A stretch of 7,451 nucleotides of DNA from Pelomonas sp966111775 (GTDB lineage: Bacteria; Pseudomonadota; Gammaproteobacteria; Burkholderiales; Burkholderiaceae_C): assembly GCA_966111775.1 (NCBI GenBank), contig CBHWBD010000238.1, forward strand, positions 1-7,451, in the 5' to 3' direction. How positions within the stretch are numbered: the stretch's first letter is position 1; the number at the start of each line of letters is the position of its first letter. Under the pieces are notes generated by a model. The model searched no databases and had not been told where the DNA came from. It worked only from the letters and a program-made list of their open reading frames with translations. Positions 1 through 6,128 of the stretch are shown piece after piece. A program made the translations under genes and the position numbers.

Positions 1-1051
1 TGCCCTGGCCGTTGGCGCCGAGGATGCCGATGCGCTGGCCGGCCAGCACCGAGCGGTCGACGTTGCGGACGATGGTGGTCGTGCCGTAGCCGGCCGCCAT
101 CTCGTCGAACATCAGCATCGGGTTGGGCAGGTTCAGCGGCTCGCGGAACTCGAAGTTGAAATCGGCGGAAGCCAGCACCGGTGCCAGCTTCTCCATGCGC
201 TCCAGCGCCTTGACGCGGCTCTGGGCCTGCTTGGCCTTGCTGGCCTTGGCCTTGAAGCGATCGATGAATTTCTGCAGATGGGCGACGCGGTCCTGCTGCT
301 TGGCGAAGGCGGCCTGCTGCAGCACCATGCGCTCGGCGCGCTGCGTCTCGAAGCTGGTGTAGTTGCCGCCGTAGCGCACCAGCTTGCCTTCGTCCAGATG
401 CAGGGTGACCTTGGTGATGGCGTCGAGGAATTCACGGTCATGGCTGATGATGATCAGCGTGCCGTCATAGCGTTGCAGCCAGGCTTCCAGCCAGACCAGG
501 GCGTCCAGGTCCAGGTGGTTGGTGGGCTCGTCCAGCAGCATCAGCTCGGCCGGGCACATCAGCGCGCGGGCCAGCTGCAGGCGCATGCGCCAGCCGCCGG
601 AGAAGCTGTTGACCGGCGCATCGAGCTGCACGGTCTTGAAGCCCAGGCCCATCAGCAGCGCCTGGGCGCGCGAGCGGGCGTCGAAGGCGCCGGCATCGGC
701 CAGAGCAGCATGCGCATCGGCCATCGCATGGCCGTCGTTGGCCGCCTCGGCGGCTTCCAGCGCGACGCGGGCGGCCACCAGCGTGAGGTCGCCCTGCAGC
801 ACATAGTCGGTCGCGCCGTCGTCGGTCTCGGGCATGTTCTGGGCGACCTCGGAGCGGCGCCAGTGCCTGGGCACCTCGACCTCGCCCTTGTCGTTGCCCA
901 GGCGATGCGTCAGCAGCGCAAACAGGCTGGACTTGCCGGCGCCGTTGCGGCCGACGAGGCCGATCTTCTCGCCGGGTTGCAGCGTGGCGGAGGCGTTGTC
1001 CAGCACCACCTTGACGCCGCGGCGCAGCGTGATGTCGCGGATGGTGATCAC
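1..1051 (-). CDS. yheS: ABC-F family ATPase, YheS-like (3' end outside window)
   Basis: This is a soluble ABC-F protein with two ATPase domains and no membrane segment; family members act on ribosomes. About 350 residues are visible. The first domain has Walker A GRNGAGKS (34-41), signature NSFSGGW (148-154), Walker B LMLLDE (170-175) followed by PTNHLD, and the switch SHDREF (203-208). A charged linker of about 80 residues follows, with a lysine-rich FIDRFKAKASKAKQAQSR stretch typical of YheS rather than of EttA or Uup. The second domain begins with MLMFDEMAAGYG, and its Walker A (GANGQG, 345-350) is cut by the window edge. The GTG start at 1051 is chosen because MITIRDITLRRG matches the family N-terminus and a perfect AAGGAGG lies 7 nt upstream. 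The GTG overlaps the prmB stop (GTGA), so it is probably translationally coupled. The family assignment is firm; YheS as the subgroup is likely. Its exact ribosomal role is not established. Confidence 0.9.
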   Translation of the reverse strand, partial: MITIRDITLRRGVKVVLDNASATLQPGEKIGLVGRNGAGKSSLFALLTHRLGNDKGEVEVPRHWRRSEVAQNMPETDDGATDYVLQGDLTLVAARVALEAAEAANDGHAMADAHAALADAGAFDARSRAQALLMGLGFKTVQLDAPVNSFSGGWRMRLQLARALMCPAELMLLDEPTNHLDLDALVWLEAWLQRYDGTLIIISHDREFLDAITKVTLHLDEGKLVRYGGNYTSFETQRAERMVLQQAAFAKQQDRVAHLQKFIDRFKAKASKAKQAQSRVKALERMEKLAPVLASADFNFEFREPLNLPNPMLMFDEMAAGYGTTTIVRNVDRSVLAGQRIGILGANGQG

Positions 1052-1908
1052 AGCAGGGCCTCCTTGGTCACCAGCAGCACCTGGTCGGCACCGGAGGAGG
1101 TTTCCATCCACACGACTTCGAGGTCGGGGAAGGCAGCTTCGAAGAAGGGGCGTTCGTTGCCGATTTCCAGCACCAGCACGCCGTCGTCGTTCAGCGCGGC
1201 GGGTGCGGCGCGCAGCAGTTCGCGGATGAAGTCCATGCCGTCCGTGCCGCCGGCCAGGGCCAGCTCGGGTTCGGCCAGGTATTCGGCGGGCAGGGCGGCC
1301 ATGCTGGCGCTGTTGACGTAGGGCGGGTTGCAGAGAATCAAGTCGTAGGTTCCTTCAGCGCCGGCCAGGCCATCGCCTTGCAGCAGGCGCACGCGCAGCG
1401 CGAGGTTGTGGCGCTCCACATTCAGCCGGGCCACGGCCAGCGCATTGATGTCGATGTCCAGCGCATCGACCTCGACGTCGGGCCAGGCCATGGCCGCCAG
1501 CACGGCCAGGCTGCCGTTGCCGGTGCACAGGTCCAGCACGCGGCGACTGGCCGGATTCAGCCAGGGATCGATGCTGGCGTCGGCAATCAATTCGGCGATG
1601 AAGCTGCGCGGCACGATGGCGCGCTCGTCGATGGTGAAGGGCACACCCTGCAGCCAGGCCTCGCCGGTCAGGTAGGCGGCCGGCTTGCGGGTCGTGATGC
1701 GCTCGTCAACCAGCGCGGCAATGGCCGCCACCTCGGCCACGGTCAGCTCGCGCTCTTCGTGCTCATCCAGCGCGTCCAGCGGAATGCCGAGGCGCCACAG
1801 CGCCAGCCACATGGCCTCGTCGAACGCGTTCGTCGTGCCATGGCCAAAAAACAAGCCCGCCTGGGCGAGGCGGGCGGCTTGGGATTCGATGCAGTCAATC
1901 AGCTTCAA
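1048..1908 (-). CDS. prmB: Ribosomal protein L3 N5-glutamine methyltransferase PrmB
   Basis: SAM-dependent methyltransferase of the HemK/PrmC/PrmB family; PrmB methylates a glutamine side chain of ribosomal protein uL3. The 286-residue product has the PrmB-type N-terminal helical domain with FGHGTTNAFDEA (21-32) and the AYLTGEAWLQGVPFTIDERAIVPRS-type junction (78-102). The Rossmann domain carries SAM motif I DLCTGNG (126-132), an acidic DALDID strand (148-153), the catalytic NPPY (194-197) and the EPELAL-GGTDGMDF segment (213-227). GHGT and YGHGT/FGHGT-like N-termini distinguish PrmB from PrmC, which modifies release factors. It is slightly shorter than the roughly 310-residue E. coli protein, mainly at the C-terminus. 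The start is TTG at 1908, overlapping the pilU stop as TTGA with no obvious ribosome binding site, so coupled translation is inferred. The next gene overlaps by 4 nt (GTGA). Confidence 0.93.
   Translation of the reverse strand: MKLIDCIESQAARLAQAGLFFGHGTTNAFDEAMWLALWRLGIPLDALDEHEERELTVAEVAAIAALVDERITTRKPAAYLTGEAWLQGVPFTIDERAIVPRSFIAELIADASIDPWLNPASRRVLDLCTGNGSLAVLAAMAWPDVEVDALDIDINALAVARLNVERHNLALRVRLLQGDGLAGAEGTYDLILCNPPYVNSASMAALPAEYLAEPELALAGGTDGMDFIRELLRAAPAALNDDGVLVLEIGNERPFFEAAFPDLEVVWMETSSGADQVLLVTKEALL
1059..1065 (-). promoter_or_regulatory. Strong ribosome binding site of yheS
   Basis: The minus strand reads AAGGAGG, a full anti-16S match, 7 nt before the GTG at 1051. It lies inside the last codons of prmB. 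It fixes the non-ATG start of yheS and suggests that yheS can be initiated independently as well as by coupling to prmB. Confidence 0.8.
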
Positions 1909-3065
1909 GTGCCGCGGACGTCCAGGGTGATTTCGGTGAAGCTGGCCTCGTCGTTGGCCTTCTCCTCCTTGCGCGGCGTGGCCGCCATGCGTGCGCCGGG
2001 CGTCTCGTTCTGCAGACGCCAGAGCAGGTTGGTCGGCGAATCGGCGAAGGCCAGGCCTTCCTCGCGGGTGATGGTGCCTTCGCTGATGAGCTTGGCGAAA
2101 TGCTCTTCGTAGGTCTGCGAGCCCTCGGCGATGGACTTCTCCATCGCCTCCTTGACGCCGGCGAAGTCACCCTGCTCGATGAGCTCGGCCGTCAGCTTGG
2201 TGTTCAGCAGGATTTCGACGACGGGCACGCGGCCGCCGGCGGTGGCGCGCACCAGGCGCTGCGACACGACGGCCTTGAGGCCGGCGGCCAGGTCGTTCAG
2301 CAGCGCCGGGCGGGATTCCGGCGTGTAGAAGGACAGGATCCGGTTCAGCGCATGGTAGGTGTTGTTGCCGTGCAGGGTGGCGAGCACCAGGTGGCCCGAC
2401 AGCGCATACGAGATGGCCGCCGTCATGGTTTCACGATCGCGGATTTCGCCGATCAGGATGCAGTCCGGCGCCTGGCGCAGCGCGTTTTTCAGCGCGATCT
2501 GCAGCGAGGCCGTGTCGCGGCCGATCTCGCGCTGGTTGACGACCGAGCGCTTGTTGCTGAACAGGTATTCGATCGGATCCTCGATGGTGAGGATGTGCCC
2601 GGTCATGGTCTGGTTGCGCATTTCCAGCATGGCGGCGAGCGTCGTGCTCTTGCCGGTGCCGGTGGCGCCCACCATCAGGATGAGGCCGCGCTTTTCCTTG
2701 ATCATCGTGCCGAGCACCGCCGGCAGCTGCAGGCTGTCCAGCGTCGGGATGTCGTGCGGGATGTGGCGGAACACGCCGGCGATGGAACCGCGCTGGCGGA
2801 AGCCCGACAGGCGGAAGCTGCCGACGCCGCTGATCGACACCGCCAGGTTCAGCTCGCCCGAGTTGTCGAGCTCGGCCAGGCTGGTCGGGTCGATGACCTC
2901 GGCGATGAGCTGGCGCGGCTGGGGCGGCGTCAGGAGCTGGTCGGAGAGCTGCACGGTCTGTCCGTTGATGCGGATCAGCACCGGCATATTGGCCGACAGA
3001 TAGCAGTCCGAAGCACCCTTGTCGGCCATCAGCCGCAGGATGCGCTCCATGTTGCCGCCTGACAT
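1905..3065 (-). CDS. pilU: PilT/PilU-family type IV pilus retraction ATPase, PilU-like
   Basis: Hexameric cytoplasmic secretion ATPase of the PilT/PilU family, which powers or assists type IV pilus retraction. In the 386-residue product an N-terminal PAS-like domain (about 1-105) precedes the RecA-like core. The core has Walker A GATGTGKST (133-141), an acidic box TIEDPIEY (160-167), Walker B DCILIGEIRD (201-210) and the His box GHLVLATLHGNN (224-235). PilU rather than PilT is favoured by the lead LRLMADKGASD and by ELIEQGDFAGVKEAMEKS (294-311), which replaces the AIRNLIRE motif needed by PilT; ADSPTNL (341-347) also fits PilU. A charged tail follows (351-386), ending FTEITLDVRGT. No pilT or other pilus gene is nearby. 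ATG at 3065 is used, with a GAGGGG-like site 5 nt upstream; the internal ATG (residue 6) is an alternative that fits PilU homologues as well. The gene lies 114 nt after dapD and overlaps prmB by 4 nt. Confidence 0.88.
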   Translation of the reverse strand: MSGGNMERILRLMADKGASDCYLSANMPVLIRINGQTVQLSDQLLTPPQPRQLIAEVIDPTSLAELDNSGELNLAVSISGVGSFRLSGFRQRGSIAGVFRHIPHDIPTLDSLQLPAVLGTMIKEKRGLILMVGATGTGKSTTLAAMLEMRNQTMTGHILTIEDPIEYLFSNKRSVVNQREIGRDTASLQIALKNALRQAPDCILIGEIRDRETMTAAISYALSGHLVLATLHGNNTYHALNRILSFYTPESRPALLNDLAAGLKAVVSQRLVRATAGGRVPVVEILLNTKLTAELIEQGDFAGVKEAMEKSIAEGSQTYEEHFAKLISEGTITREEGLAFADSPTNLLWRLQNETPGARMAATPRKEEKANDEASFTEITLDVRGT

Positions 3066-3070
3066 CAGTG

Positions 3071-3149
3071 CCCCTCGTCAGTCGAGTACGTCTGCCGATC
3101 CCCCGAGGGGATGCGGGCCGGCTGGGGAGCGGCCCGGCGCTCGGCCCGC
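3071..3149. repeat. Intergenic palindromic element, copy A (dapD-pilU gap)
   Basis: This element fills most of the gap between dapD and pilU and has two parts. Part 1: arms CCCCTCG (3071-3077) and CGAGGGG (3104-3110) enclose an imperfect 9-bp hairpin (3076-3084 with 3089-3097; T/C and T/T mismatches) closed by the loop AGTA (3085-3088). Part 2: perfect 8-bp arms GCGGGCCG (3113-3120) and CGGCCCGC (3142-3149) enclose a small stem AGCG/CGCT (3128-3131 with 3138-3141). Both parts recur at 6129-6247, part 2 with only 2 mismatches in 37 nt. No T tract follows on either strand, so it is not a classical terminator. It may be a REP-like element, an mRNA processing or stabilising hairpin, or a Rho-linked signal. 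Confidence 0.75.
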
Positions 3150-3179
3150 TGGGGTTGGCTAAACGAGCTCATGGCTTCC

Positions 3180-4004
3180 TCAGGCGCGCAGCAGTTCGTT
3201 GATGCTCGTCTTGGAGCGCGTCTGGGCATCGACGCGCTTGACGATGATGGCCGCATACAGCGAGTAGCGGCCGCCGTCCTTGGGCAGGGAGCCCGAGATG
3301 ACGACGGAGCCGGCCGGGATGCGGCCGTAGCTCACGGTGTCGGTGGCGCGGTCGTAGATCGGCGTGCTCTGGCCGATGTAGACGCCCATGGAGATGACCG
3401 AGTTCTCTTCGACAATGACGCCTTCGACGACCTCGGAGCGGGCGCCGATGAAACAGTTGTCTTCGATGATGGTCGGGTTGGCCTGCAGCGGTTCCAGCAC
3501 GCCGCCGATGCCGACGCCGCCCGACAGGTGGACGTTCTTGCCGATCTGGGCGCAGGAGCCGACGGTGGCCCAGGTGTCGACCATGGCGCCTTCGTCGACA
3601 TAGGCGCCGATGTTCACGTAGGAGGGCATCAGCACGACGTTCTTGGCCTGGAAGCTGCCGCGGCGCGCGACGGCCGGCGGCACGACGCGCACGCCGCTGG
3701 CGCGCAATTGCTCGTCGCTCCAGCCGGCGAACTTGGTCGGCACCTTGTCGAAGAAGGTCAGTTCCTTGTCGCCCATGATGCGGTTGTCGTTCAGGCGGAA
3801 GGACAGCAGCACGGCCTTCTTGATCCACTGGTGCACCGTCCACTGGCCCACACCCTCGCGGGTGGCCACGCGCAGGCGGCCGGCGTCCAGTTCGGCGATG
3901 ACATGGTCGACGGCCTGGCGCACATCGGGCGCATTGACGGGGTCCAGGGCCGTGCGGTTGTCCCAGGCGAGGTCGATCAGGCTTTGCAGTTCAGCGGTGT
4001 TCAT
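3180..4004 (-). CDS. dapD: 2,3,4,5-tetrahydropyridine-2,6-dicarboxylate N-succinyltransferase DapD
   Basis: DapD transfers succinyl from succinyl-CoA to tetrahydrodipicolinate, giving N-succinyl-2-amino-6-ketopimelate, in the succinylase branch of diaminopimelate/lysine synthesis. It is a cytoplasmic trimer. The 274 residues equal the E. coli length and match it closely throughout. The helical N-terminal domain runs to about residue 105 with HQWIKKAVLLSFRLNDN (58-74). A left-handed beta-helix follows (about 108-240), including the near-invariant block from MPSYVNIGAYVDEG to GARSEVVEGVIVEE (126-200). The C-terminus is INELLRA. The ATG at 4004 overlaps the dapC stop as ATGA; the upstream sequence has only a weak ribosome binding site, so translational coupling to dapC is likely. 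The product accepts the amino group from DapC, encoded immediately upstream. Confidence 0.98.
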   Translation of the reverse strand: MNTAELQSLIDLAWDNRTALDPVNAPDVRQAVDHVIAELDAGRLRVATREGVGQWTVHQWIKKAVLLSFRLNDNRIMGDKELTFFDKVPTKFAGWSDEQLRASGVRVVPPAVARRGSFQAKNVVLMPSYVNIGAYVDEGAMVDTWATVGSCAQIGKNVHLSGGVGIGGVLEPLQANPTIIEDNCFIGARSEVVEGVIVEENSVISMGVYIGQSTPIYDRATDTVSYGRIPAGSVVISGSLPKDGGRYSLYAAIIVKRVDAQTRSKTSINELLRA

Positions 4005-5218
4005 CGGCGAGATTGGGTGAAAGAGACGATGCGGTGGGCGGCTTCAAGGCATTCGGCCTCGTCGGCCACCAGGGCCAGGCGGATACGGCCGGCGCCGGGG
4101 TTGTTGCCATGGGCTTCACGGGCCAGCAGGCTGCCCGGCAGGACGGCCAGATTGTATTGAGCGAGCAGGCCCTGGGCGAAGGCGACGTCGTTACCACCGG
4201 GAACAGCCGCCCAGAGGTAGAAGCCGGCATCGGGCAGGGCCACATCCAGCACCTCGGCGAGCAGCGGCGTGACGGCGGCGAACTTGTGGCGGTAGCGCGC
4301 CCGGTTCTCGACGACATGGACCTCGTCGCCCCAGGCCGCAATGCTGGCGGCCTGCACGATGGGGCTCATGGCACTGCCGTGATAGGTGCGGTAGAGCAGG
4401 AACTTCTTCAACAGGGCGGCGTCGCCAGCCACGAAACCCGAACGCAGTCCCGGCACATTGGAGCGTTTGGACAGCGAAGTGAAGGCGATCAGGTTGCGGA
4501 AGTCGCTGCGGCCCAGCTTGGCCGCGGCTTCCAGCCCGCCCAGGGGTGCCGCACCTTCACCTTCAGCGCGGAAATAGATCTCCGAATAGCACTCGTCCGA
4601 CGCGATGACGAAGCCGTGGCGGTCGCTGAGCTCGAAAAGGGCCTGCCATTCGGACAGGGGCATGACGGCGCCGCTCGGGTTGCCCGGCGAGCAGACGTAG
4701 AGCAACTGGGTGCGCGCCCAGGTCGCCGCGTCGATCTGCCGCCAGTCGACGGCGAAATTGCGTGCGGGGTCGGAGTTGGCGAAGGCCACCTCGGCGCCGG
4801 CCAGCAGGGCCGCGCCTTCATAGATTTGATAGAAGGGATTGGGACAGACGACGGTCGCGCCGGCACGGCTGGGGTCCACCACCGTCTGGGCGATGGCGAA
4901 CAGGGCCTCGCGCGAGCCGTTGACGGGCAGGACCTGGGTGGCCGGGTCCAGCGTCAGGCCATAGCGGCGCGAGATCCAGCCGGTGATGGCCTCACGCAGC
5001 GCCAGCGTGCCGGCCGTGGCCGGGTAGGCCGCCAGGCTCTTCATCGACGCATTGATGGCCTCGGCGATCAGGGCCGGTGCGGCATGGCGCGGTTCGCCAA
5101 TGCCCAGGGAGATGGGCGCCAGGTCCGGATTGGGCGTGATGCCGGCGGTCAGCGTGCGCAGGCGCTCAAAGGGGTAGGGCTGCAGCCTGTCGAGCCGCGG
5201 ATTGACGGGAAAACTCAT
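4001..5218 (-). CDS. dapC: N-succinyldiaminopimelate aminotransferase DapC
   Basis: PLP-dependent class I/II aminotransferase that converts N-succinyl-2-amino-6-ketopimelate to N-succinyl-LL-diaminopimelate with glutamate as donor; it acts after DapD in the succinylase route. The 405-residue product has LGIGEPRH (38-45), AAYPATAG (63-70), NGSREALF (100-107), the NPSG motif (180-183), SDECYSEIYF (207-216; Asp208 and Tyr211 contact PLP), the Schiff-base lysine in SLSKRSNVPGLRSGF (Lys251) and the substrate-carboxylate arginine in GRIRLAL (Arg380). The frame stays open upstream to 5953, but that extension has no family similarity and overlaps the opposite-strand solute-binding gene; the start at 5218 gives the expected MSFPVNPRLDRLQPYPFERL N-terminus. 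Pairing with dapD supports DapC over other aminotransferases. No ribosome binding site is visible, and a -10-like TATCAT ends 6 nt before the ATG. Confidence 0.95.
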   Translation of the reverse strand: MSFPVNPRLDRLQPYPFERLRTLTAGITPNPDLAPISLGIGEPRHAAPALIAEAINASMKSLAAYPATAGTLALREAITGWISRRYGLTLDPATQVLPVNGSREALFAIAQTVVDPSRAGATVVCPNPFYQIYEGAALLAGAEVAFANSDPARNFAVDWRQIDAATWARTQLLYVCSPGNPSGAVMPLSEWQALFELSDRHGFVIASDECYSEIYFRAEGEGAAPLGGLEAAAKLGRSDFRNLIAFTSLSKRSNVPGLRSGFVAGDAALLKKFLLYRTYHGSAMSPIVQAASIAAWGDEVHVVENRARYRHKFAAVTPLLAEVLDVALPDAGFYLWAAVPGGNDVAFAQGLLAQYNLAVLPGSLLAREAHGNNPGAGRIRLALVADEAECLEAAHRIVSFTQSRR

Positions 5219-5224
5219 CCGGCG

Positions 5225-5230
5225 ATGATA
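5225..5230 (-). promoter_or_regulatory. Candidate -10 box of the dapC-dapD operon
   Basis: The minus strand reads TATCAT, then CGCCGG, then the dapC ATG at 5218. A -10 here would start transcription at or within about 2 nt of the ATG, giving a leaderless or nearly leaderless mRNA. No convincing -35 hexamer is seen 16-18 nt upstream, where the sequence is very GC-rich. The call rests on position and a 5/6 match to TATAAT only. Confidence 0.35.
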
Positions 5231-5246
5231 GGGCGCGGACCATGAG

Positions 5247-5305
5247 CCCCGCTCGGCCGCCCGGAGGGGATCAGCTCCCGCCTGGCGGGACAGCGCGCAG
5301 CGCGA
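5247..5305. repeat. Possible degenerate palindromic element, copy C (dapC/SBP divergent gap)
   Basis: This GC-rich stretch in the 123-nt divergent gap resembles parts of copies A and B. CCCC (5247-5250) and GGAGGGGAT (5263-5271) recall the CCCCTCG/CGAGGGGA arms, and CGCTCGGCC (5250-5258) recalls the right end of part 2. A further inverted repeat TCCCG/CGGGA (5276-5280 with 5286-5290) is followed by CAGCGCGCAGCGCG (5291-5304). That arrangement resembles palindromes common between genes in Burkholderiales, as far as I recall. Similarity to A and B is partial, so membership of one family is uncertain. No convincing promoter for the plus-strand gene is visible in this gap. Confidence 0.4.
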
Positions 5306-5327
5306 AGGGTGCAAGGGTCTGCAGCCT

Positions 5328-5334
5328 GGGGAGG
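5328..5334 (+). promoter_or_regulatory. Strong ribosome binding site of the solute-binding protein gene
   Basis: GGGGAGG lies 7 nt before the ATG at 5342. It decides the start: the same frame is open from a GTG at 5309, but that codon lacks such a site and would add 11 residues in front of the signal peptide. Confidence 0.8.
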
Positions 5335-5341
5335 CACGAAG

Positions 5342-6121
5342 ATGAATCATGCTTGGCTGGCTGCCGGGCTGCTCGTCGCGAGCGGCGTGGCTGGGGCGCA
5401 GGGCGCCTGCACCAAGGTCGTCGTGACGGCCGATCCCGAATACCCACCCTATGCCTGGTACGACGGCCAGACCCTGCGCGGCGCCAGCGTCGACGTGGTG
5501 CTGGCCGTGCTGCAGGCCATCAAACTGCCCTATGAACTGCGCTACGTCGGGCCCTTCGTGCGCGTGCTGCAGAACGCCCGCGTCGGCGAGGTGGACATCG
5601 TCACCGAGCTCAAGCGCAACAGCGAGCGCGAGCTCTATCTGGCTTTCACCGACACACCCATCTTCAGCAACCCGAGCTCGGTCTTCATCCGCGTCAATCA
5701 GAACCTGAAGTTCACCAAACGCGAAGACCTGCGCGGCCTGCATGGCGGCGTCACGCATGGCACGCGCTTCGGCGACGGGCTGGATGAATACATCGAGGCC
5801 AACCTCACCGTCGAGACTGGCCCGGGCATCAAGGAGAACTTCCTGAAGCTCGACGCTGGCCGCATCGACTACTTCATCTCCCCCCACTACCCGGCGCTGT
5901 CGCACCTGATCACCAGCGGCAACGAGGGCAAGTTCGTCGCCTTGAAGCCCCATGTGGCCGAGGCGCTGAACTATGTCGGCTGGTCGCGCCGCAGCGCCTG
6001 CCTGGGCCGACTGCAGGAGTTCGACGCCATGCTCAAGCGCTATCTGGCGACGCTGAACGCCGGGCGGCTGGTGGACGACAACCAGGACGCGTGGCGGCGA
6101 AATCCCGTGATGAAGCGTTGA
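5342..6121 (+). CDS. Secreted solute-binding protein, SBP_bac_3 (family 3) type, stand-alone
   Basis: Predicted periplasmic binding protein of 259 residues, of the type that captures amino acids or similar small polar ligands. A signal peptide is visible: short N-terminus MNHAW, a hydrophobic A/L/V core (6-17), then AGAQGA with probable cleavage around residues 19-22. The mature part starts with the family pattern VVVTADPEYPPYAWYDG (26-42). It continues with an LRGASVDVVLAVLQ helix (45-58), the domain-crossing VGEVDIVTELKRNSERELYLAFTDTPIF segment (81-108) and FLKLDAGRIDYFIS (167-180), the usual second-lobe pattern. Only two cysteines exist, Cys23 at the mature N-terminus and Cys220, which could form a disulfide; QGAC is a poor lipobox. 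No permease, ATPase or sensor gene lies beside it, so its transport partner and ligand are unknown. Many such orphan proteins occur in Burkholderiales. It is convergent with queF and divergent from dapC. Confidence 0.88.
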   Translation: MNHAWLAAGLLVASGVAGAQGACTKVVVTADPEYPPYAWYDGQTLRGASVDVVLAVLQAIKLPYELRYVGPFVRVLQNARVGEVDIVTELKRNSERELYLAFTDTPIFSNPSSVFIRVNQNLKFTKREDLRGLHGGVTHGTRFGDGLDEYIEANLTVETGPGIKENFLKLDAGRIDYFISPHYPALSHLITSGNEGKFVALKPHVAEALNYVGWSRRSACLGRLQEFDAMLKRYLATLNAGRLVDDNQDAWRRNPVMKR

Positions 6122-6128
6122 AACGGAG

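Noticed and set aside
278..1321. Long plus-strand open frame opposite yheS and prmB
   Set aside because: It spans the junction of two well-supported minus-strand genes, its product is low-complexity Ala/Gly/His/Gln-rich sequence with no recognisable domain, and such antisense frames are expected in GC-rich DNA.
2100..3062. 320-codon plus-strand open frame opposite pilU
   Set aside because: It is fully antisense to a gene with intact PilU motifs; its composition (Arg/Asp/Gln/Val-rich) is that of a codon-position shadow.
1905..3065. Assignment as PilT
   Set aside because: The AIRNLIRE-type motif of PilT is replaced by a PilU-like sequence, and the N-terminus and ADSPTNL region fit PilU better.
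3071..3149. Classical Rho-independent terminator after dapD
   Set aside because: Stable hairpins are present but neither strand has a T tract after them, and the operon appears to continue into pilU.
4013..5245. 410-codon plus-strand open frame opposite dapC
   Set aside because: It mirrors the dapC gene almost exactly, lacks any family pattern and has no plausible ribosome binding site.
5309..5341. GTG at 5309 as start of the solute-binding protein
   Set aside because: It would place MQGSAAWGGTK ahead of the signal peptide; the ATG at 5342 has GGGGAGG at ideal spacing.
5219..5953. Upstream extension of the dapC frame to about 650 codons
   Set aside because: The extra 245 residues are antisense to the solute-binding protein gene and cross the intergenic palindrome; the aminotransferase fold starts properly at the ATG at 5218.
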